Source: JAJFFW01 sp038531315 | Lineage (GTDB): Bacteria; Pseudomonadota; Alphaproteobacteria; Caulobacterales; Parvularculaceae | DNA length: 34,973 nt | Direction of reading: 5' to 3' | Assembly: GCA_038531315.1 (NCBI GenBank) | Contig: JBCBBT010000035.1 | Location: 1 to 34,973 of the forward strand | Shown: one piece after another, positions 31,156 to 34,973 of the stretch | Numbering within the stretch: position 1 is the stretch's first letter | Layout: the number at the start of each line of letters is the position of its first letter | Notes under the pieces: model-generated | Told to the model about the DNA's origin: nothing | The model's input: only the letters and a program-made list of their open reading frames with translations | Databases searched by the model: none | Program-made: the position numbers and the translations under genes

Positions 31156-31184
31156 TTGACGCTGCGATGCGGCGCCGTTAAGTT
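31156..31184 (+). promoter_or_regulatory. Putative promoter of the F0 ATP synthase operon
   Basis: TTGACG (31156-31161), a 17-base spacer, then TAAGTT (31179-31184). The -35 is good (five of six) and the -10 weak. It is the best sigma-70-like match I found in the 257 bases between the second mini-gene and atpI, about 90 bases before the atpI start. Confidence 0.4.
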
Positions 31185-31275
31185 CCCGGCGATTCAACCG
31201 GCGTGAGCTTATGCTTTTCGCCTTCCCACCAGAGGTATTCCGGCGCGTTTTTCAAGCGTCTTCCTGAGCCACAGT

Positions 31276-31647
31276 GTGAGCCAAGAACCGCCCTCGCTCG
31301 ACGAGTTCTCGAAACGGCTTGACGCCATGCGCGGCCGTCAGGACGTCGATCGCGGACATGGCGACACAAAAAGCGCCCGGCCCGCACAGGGCGACGGTGT
31401 TGAAATGGGCAAGGGATTGCGACTGGCCTCGGAGCTGATCGCGGCTGTTCTGGTGGGCGTCGGCGCCGGTTGGGGGCTTGATTCTTGGTTCGGCTGGACG
31501 CCATGGGCGACGATTGCCGGTCTGGGATTGGGTTTCGCCGCCGGCGTCTTGACGGTTTATCGCACCATGGAAGCGATGGATCAGACGACGTCGGACGAAT
31601 CGGACGCCACACCGCCGCCTGATCACGGCGGCGACCTTGAAGACTAA
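31276..31647 (+). CDS. atpI: ATP synthase accessory protein AtpI/AtpZ family
   Basis: 123 residues. A charged, soluble N-terminal ~45 residues precedes two membrane helices ('LIAAVLVGVGAGWGLDSWFG' and 'ATIAGLGLGFAAGVLTVY') and a polar acidic tail. Glycine-rich 'G-x-G-x-G-W-x-L-D' between the helices is the AtpI/AtpZ hallmark. AtpI helps assemble the c-ring, and AtpZ-type relatives are linked to magnesium handling. The start appears to be GTG at 31276 with no clear ribosome site; an 18-codon reading frame ends 8 bases before it and might couple translation. It is the first gene of the F0 operon. Confidence 0.88.
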   Translation: MSQEPPSLDEFSKRLDAMRGRQDVDRGHGDTKSARPAQGDGVEMGKGLRLASELIAAVLVGVGAGWGLDSWFGWTPWATIAGLGLGFAAGVLTVYRTMEAMDQTTSDESDATPPPDHGGDLED

Positions 31648-31682
31648 CCGGCGCGCCGCGCCTTGAATGATGCAGGCTCAAG

Positions 31683-32480
31683 ATGGGATTTTTTGATTTT
31701 CTCGCTGCCGATCCGATGGAGCAGTTTGAAATTCAGCCAATCGTGCAACTACCCGCGGGGAGCAATCTGCTCGCCTTCACGAACTCATCTTTGTGGATGG
31801 CGATCACAGTGGCGCTGATCACAGCGGTTGCGTTCATGGCGACCCGCTCCAACGCGCTCATACCGGGCCGGCTGCAGTCGATTGCAGAACTCACTTATGA
31901 ATTTGTCGCCGACATGGTGCGCGAATCGATTGGCCCGAACGGCATGAAGTTTTTCCCGTTTGTCTTTACGCTGTTCATTTTCATTCTGTTTTCGAACTGG
32001 CTTGGCTTGTTGCCGTCAATTCCTGGCGCGCCGCATGAATTTCACACCTTCACGACAACGAGCCATATCATTGTCACCTTTTCCCTGGCGCTTTTGACGA
32101 TTGCGATCGTCATTGCGTACGGGTTTTACAAGAACGGATTGAAGTTCTTCAAAATTCTGCTGCCTTCCGGCACGCCGCTCTGGCTCGCGCCGTTGATGAT
32201 CGTGATCGAGTTTATCGCGTTCCTGTCGCGTCCGGTCAGCCTCGCCATTCGTCTGTTCGCCAACATGACGGCGGGGCACGTCATCCTGAAAGTTTTCGCC
32301 GGGTTCGTTGTCTCGCTTCTCGGCGCCGGCGCGGCCATGAAGGCGATTTCAATCGTGCCTTTTCTGGGCATTATCGCGGTGACGCTGCTTGAGGTTCTCG
32401 TTGGATTTCTTCAGGCCTACATCTTCGCCATCCTCACCTGCATCTATCTCGGAGACGCCGAGCACGCAGACGATCACTGA
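31683..32480 (+). CDS. atpB: F0F1 ATP synthase subunit a
   Basis: 265 residues with five or six membrane helices. The essential arginine is R190 in 'SLAIRLFANMTAGHVILKV', which faces the c-ring carboxylate and forms the proton half-channels. 'FTLFIFILFSNWLGLLPSIPG' and the late 'LLEVLVGFLQAYIFAILTCIYL' are also standard. An N-terminal 'MEQFEIQP' lies in the expected place ahead of the first helix. The gene begins 35 bases after atpI and is followed 82 bases later by atpE. Confidence 0.98.
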   Translation: MGFFDFLAADPMEQFEIQPIVQLPAGSNLLAFTNSSLWMAITVALITAVAFMATRSNALIPGRLQSIAELTYEFVADMVRESIGPNGMKFFPFVFTLFIFILFSNWLGLLPSIPGAPHEFHTFTTTSHIIVTFSLALLTIAIVIAYGFYKNGLKFFKILLPSGTPLWLAPLMIVIEFIAFLSRPVSLAIRLFANMTAGHVILKVFAGFVVSLLGAGAAMKAISIVPFLGIIAVTLLEVLVGFLQAYIFAILTCIYLGDAEHADDH

Positions 32481-32562
32481 TTGAAACTTTCCCGCGCGGC
32501 TCGAAGGGCCAAGTCGCGCATACGGGACAACAGGCTCACGACAAAACTAGGAGTTTAGAACA

Positions 32563-32787
32563 ATGGAAGTAGAAGCAGCACGCACGATCGGCGCCGGTAT
32601 TGCCGCTCTGCCGCTGGCAGGCGCCGGTATTGGCCTCGGGATGATTTTTGGGAACTTCCTGTCGGGCGCTTTCCGCAACCCGTCCGCCGCCGCCGCAAAC
32701 CGGACGACAATGTTTATCGCCTTCGCGCTGACGGAATTCACCGGTCTTCTCGGCTTCGTTATCGCGCTGATCATTCTGAACTCCTAG
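32563..32787 (+). CDS. atpE: F0F1 ATP synthase subunit c
   Basis: A 74-residue hairpin of two membrane helices. The first is glycine/alanine-rich ('IGAGIAALPLAGAGIGLGMI'). The polar loop 'AFRNPSA' contacts the F1 stalk. The second helix carries the proton-binding glutamate E58 in 'FALTEFTGLLGFVIAL'. A glutamate rather than aspartate is usual in alphaproteobacteria. An excellent AGGAG ribosome site ('aactaggagttt') precedes the ATG, as expected for the most abundant subunit. A strong hairpin with a T-run follows the gene. Confidence 0.98.
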   Translation: MEVEAARTIGAGIAALPLAGAGIGLGMIFGNFLSGAFRNPSAAAANRTTMFIAFALTEFTGLLGFVIALIILNS

Positions 32788-32830
32788 CGGCGAGCGGCGC
32801 GTTGTTGTTTGCGCCCTCACGCTTTTGTTT

Positions 32831-32872
32831 CTGATCAGGGCGCGGCCCGGCCAGCCCTGACAGCTTTTTTTT
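32831..32872 (+). terminator. Intrinsic terminator-like hairpin between atpE and atpF'
   Basis: CTG-(A)-TCAGGGC (32831-32841) pairs with GCCCTGA-CAG (32854-32863) with a single bulged A, a 12-base loop, then C and eight T (32865-32872). It lies 44 bases after the atpE stop and 24 before the atpF' start. Its position inside an operon suggests partial termination, giving more atpI-B-E transcript than b/b' transcript. The structure is seen; the degree of termination is inferred. Confidence 0.75.
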
Positions 32873-32895
32873 AGAACTGCCGATTGGTGACCGTC

Positions 32896-33450
32896 ATGAC
32901 CGCCTATCTCGTCTCCCTTGCCGCCGCCGCCGCTGAAACAGCCGGCAAAGCGGAAGAAGCCAAGAGCGGCGGCTTGCCGCAATTCGACGCGTCTTCTTTT
33001 CCAAGCCAGATTTTCTGGCTCGTGATCATGTTCGGTCTTCTTTACTGGATCCTGTCGACCTTCGTATTGCCGAAAGTCGGCGGCATGATCGAGGAGCGCC
33101 GCGACCGGATTGCCGACGATCTCGACACGGCGGCGGAGTTCAAGCGCAAAGCTGAAGACGCCGAGAAAAAATATAATCAGGACCTCGCTGACGCAAAAGC
33201 AAAGGCGCAGTCCATCGCGGCGGAAACACGCGAAAAGCTCGACAGTGAAATCGCGGAGATGCAGGCTGATGCGGACGCCAAAGCAGAAGCCGATATTGCG
33301 TCTGCTGAGGGGCGCATCGCGGAGATGAAAAGCCAGGCGACCGCAAAAGTGCGCGACGCCGCCAAAGAGACAACGCGCGCCGTCGTTGAGGCCTTAATTG
33401 ATGAGCGCCCGACCGAAGACGCAATTGCCGCGGCGATGCCGCAAGCCTGA
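32896..33450 (+). CDS. atpF': F0F1 ATP synthase subunit b'
   Basis: 184 residues. A short N-terminal region rich in Ala precedes one membrane helix ('FWLVIMFGLLYWILSTFVLP'), then a long charged coiled coil ('VGGMIEERRDRIADDLD', heptads of Ala/Glu/Lys) that forms half of the peripheral stalk with subunit b. b' is present in alphaproteobacteria, cyanobacteria and plastids. The ATG at 32896 is chosen; a GTG at 32887 and TTG at 32884 are in frame. A Lys/Glu-rich segment 'AGKAEEAKSGG' precedes the helix. It follows the terminator-like hairpin. Confidence 0.93.
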   Translation: MTAYLVSLAAAAAETAGKAEEAKSGGLPQFDASSFPSQIFWLVIMFGLLYWILSTFVLPKVGGMIEERRDRIADDLDTAAEFKRKAEDAEKKYNQDLADAKAKAQSIAAETREKLDSEIAEMQADADAKAEADIASAEGRIAEMKSQATAKVRDAAKETTRAVVEALIDERPTEDAIAAAMPQA

Positions 33451-33511
33451 CGCAGCACAGAAGTCGCATAGACGCTGCTTTATAGACGCCGCCCGGATGC
33501 TCTTTAAGACC

Positions 33512-34123
33512 ATGAATGAAATTGAACGCACCATGATCAAAATCCAACGTCCCGTGACCATTGCCGCAAGCGCCTTTTTTATCTCCGCGATGACGGCGCC
33601 CGTCGCGCTCGCCGCCGATGAGACGCAGGCGACCGCCTGGTGGCAAGACACGGCGCTTTGGGTTTCGCTCGGGTTTGTCGTTGTTGTTGCGATGTTGTTC
33701 CGGATCGGCGTTCACAAAACCGTCGGCAAGTCACTGGACGAACGCGCGCAAAAAATCGCCGATGATCTCGATGACGCCCGGCGCCTGCGCGAAGAGGCTC
33801 AGGAATTGCTCGCACAGTATCAACGCCGTCAGCGCGAAGTCGAAGAAGAAGCGCAAGCCATCATCGAACAGGCGAAAAAAGACGCTGGCCGCATGGCCGA
33901 CGAAAGCCGCGAAAAAATCAACGACCAAATCGCCCGCCGCGCCAAAGCGGCGGAAGACAAGATTGCTCGCGCGGAAGCGCAGGCGCTGTCAGAAATCCGT
34001 CAGCAAACGGCTGACCTCGCGATTGAAACCGCACGCGGCATCATCCGCGACCGCGTCGATCAGGGCGCGCAATCGGCGCTGATCGAAAAAGCCATCGATG
34101 ACGTCAGAGCGGCAAAACACTAG
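33512..34123 (+). CDS. atpF: F0F1 ATP synthase subunit b
   Basis: About 203 residues from the ATG at 33512; ATGs at 33497 and 33533 are also in frame. The second b-type stalk subunit: membrane helix 'TALWVSLGFVVVVAMLFRIG', then 'KTVGKSLDERAQKIADDLDD' and a long coiled coil of Glu/Arg/Ala/Gln. Before the helix is a segment 'RPVTIAASAFFISAMTAPVALAAD' that looks like a signal peptide with an ALA-A cleavage site, and a short linker. It starts 61 bases after atpF' and ends 12 bases from the convergent M50 gene. The F1 genes are not in this window, so F0 and F1 are encoded separately, as is common in this class. Confidence 0.92.
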   Translation: MNEIERTMIKIQRPVTIAASAFFISAMTAPVALAADETQATAWWQDTALWVSLGFVVVVAMLFRIGVHKTVGKSLDERAQKIADDLDDARRLREEAQELLAQYQRRQREVEEEAQAIIEQAKKDAGRMADESREKINDQIARRAKAAEDKIARAEAQALSEIRQQTADLAIETARGIIRDRVDQGAQSALIEKAIDDVRAAKH

Positions 34124-34135
34124 ACGGCGCTACTG

Positions 34136-34973
34136 TTAAATCCACGGCGTCGCCGCCTTGGACCTGTCCGGCGCAGCGTAAACCTCTGAGATTTGTTCGC
34201 GTTCAACAGGCCGCCCGAAAGATTTCGGCAGGTCCGCCGCACCGTTTCCAATCGTCTCAAACATAAGCCTGTCGTGCTTTGTCCAAATATCCGCACCAGT
34301 CCTTTCCCTGAAAGTCAACCAGAATAGCGCTTCATTGACGCCCGCTTGATCGCCGTCCAACCACAATATCACGACGCGCGCGCGCCAGTATTCGAAAGCT
34401 CTGATGGACTCTTTGTCCGGCAGCGGCTCCATGAGTGCACGAGCGGCCTCGCTGTCGCGGTCCAAAATTGCGACCAGAAAAGCATAACAGCAAACTATAT
34501 CCGGATCGTCCCGTGCGCGTTCAGGCAATAGGTTGCGAACGACCGTTCTCGCCGCCTCAAGATTTCCATCGCTGAGGTAATAGGCCGCTAAAATGGGATC
34601 GGTCGTTTTGCGATTCTCTTCCGGCGCATTGATAAGATAGCGAATAGTCTCTTTATCCCATTCGTCTGGCGATACGCCATCACATAAATTTGCAGCAGCA
34701 CGTTGCAGCAATTTTTCTTCCTTTGTTATTTTCGCGCCCGCCAAAGTCGCAATCAACGCCGCGCCGTCACTTGGGACGCCATCGGATGTTTTGAACGGGA
34801 TGAGGTTCGCCGCCCCGAACACGATAGAAACTGCCGCAAATCCGAGCAGTGTCACGAACACGTCCATATTGCCGGGATACTGCGCCAATCCAATGACAAT
34901 GCAGATTGCCGCCGCAGCGAAATTAGCCGCGGCGCCCCCAAGCGTGATCGCGATTGAATGGCGATCCCATGCA
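34136..34973 (-). CDS. M50 (site-2 protease-like) membrane protein, 5' end missing
   Basis: This runs off the right edge, so the N-terminus and any HExxH zinc motif are outside the window. The visible part opens 'WDRHSIAITLGGAAANFAAA', matching the G-x-x-x-N helix of M50 proteases, then the second metal motif 'NLIPFKTSDG' (N-x-x-P-x-x-x-x-D-G) at 28-37 counted from the in-frame TTG at 34888. A soluble ~200-residue C-terminal part follows, helical and TPR-like ('EENRKTTDPILAAYYLSDGN', 'ARTVVRNLLPERARDDP'). M50 enzymes cut membrane proteins within the bilayer. The TTG would be a false start. The fused soluble tail is not familiar to me. Confidence 0.75.
   Translation of the reverse strand, partial: AWDRHSIAITLGGAAANFAAAAICIVIGLAQYPGNMDVFVTLLGFAAVSIVFGAANLIPFKTSDGVPSDGAALIATLAGAKITKEEKLLQRAAANLCDGVSPDEWDKETIRYLINAPEENRKTTDPILAAYYLSDGNLEAARTVVRNLLPERARDDPDIVCCYAFLVAILDRDSEAARALMEPLPDKESIRAFEYWRARVVILWLDGDQAGVNEALFWLTFRERTGADIWTKHDRLMFETIGNGAADLPKSFGRPVEREQISEVYAAPDRSKAATPWI

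Noticed and set aside
1..34973. CRISPR arrays, insertion sequences, tRNA or rRNA genes
   Set aside because: No regular repeat-spacer units, transposase genes, terminal inverted repeats or cloverleaf-type sequences were visible on either strand.

Overview
The window is a stretch of chromosome from an alphaproteobacterium. The evidence is a GapR-family nucleoid protein, an aa3-type cytochrome oxidase subunit IV gene upstream of split transhydrogenase genes, a separate F0 ATP synthase operon encoding both b' and b, and a TacA-like NtrC-family regulator. The DNA is GC-rich and densely coded. I lean towards the Caulobacterales/Parvularculales side of the class, but this is inference from gene content, not a phylogeny. 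I see no rRNA, tRNA, insertion sequence, prophage or CRISPR array.

Layout. 1-5.4 kb (minus strand): subunit IV, pntAA-pntAB-pntB, an outer-membrane barrel protein, a thioesterase and a VOC protein cut by the window edge. 5.5-10.6 kb: an FAD oxidoreductase, an alpha/beta hydrolase, a sigma-54 response regulator, gapR, a TPR protein and rpmJ (L36, only 41 codons). 10.7-21.6 kb: all four members of the ligase-associated DNA damage response set (phosphoesterase PdeM, Lhr-type DEXH helicase, beta-lactamase-fold exonuclease, ATP-dependent ligase). Here they are spread over 11 kb, on both strands, with a GNAT acetyltransferase, an S9 peptidase, a GT87-like membrane protein and a PEP-CTERM-like exported protein between them. 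21.6-30 kb: monothiol glutaredoxin, aldo/keto reductase, GH42 beta-galactosidase, long-form hisG with a TrpR-family regulator, cysteine synthase and an M3 oligopeptidase with a clear terminator. 30-31 kb: a sparse region with two unannotated but clearly paralogous mini-proteins of 26 and 28 residues. 31.2-34.1 kb: atpI-atpB-atpE-atpF'-atpF. The window ends in a truncated M50 (site-2 protease-like) gene.

How it works together. The transhydrogenase, oxidase subunit and F0 genes are the membrane-energy part. The ligase set is a DNA-break repair module. hisG and its TrpR-family neighbour form a probable self-contained histidine control unit: a palindrome lies inside a good sigma-70 promoter upstream. 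Signals worth most attention are the paired mini-proteins (30310-31018), the palindrome in the hisR-like promoter (26274-26304), the terminator-like hairpin between atpE and atpF' (32831-32872), the dispersed ligase cassette, and the very tight or overlapping ends at all seven convergent gene pairs.
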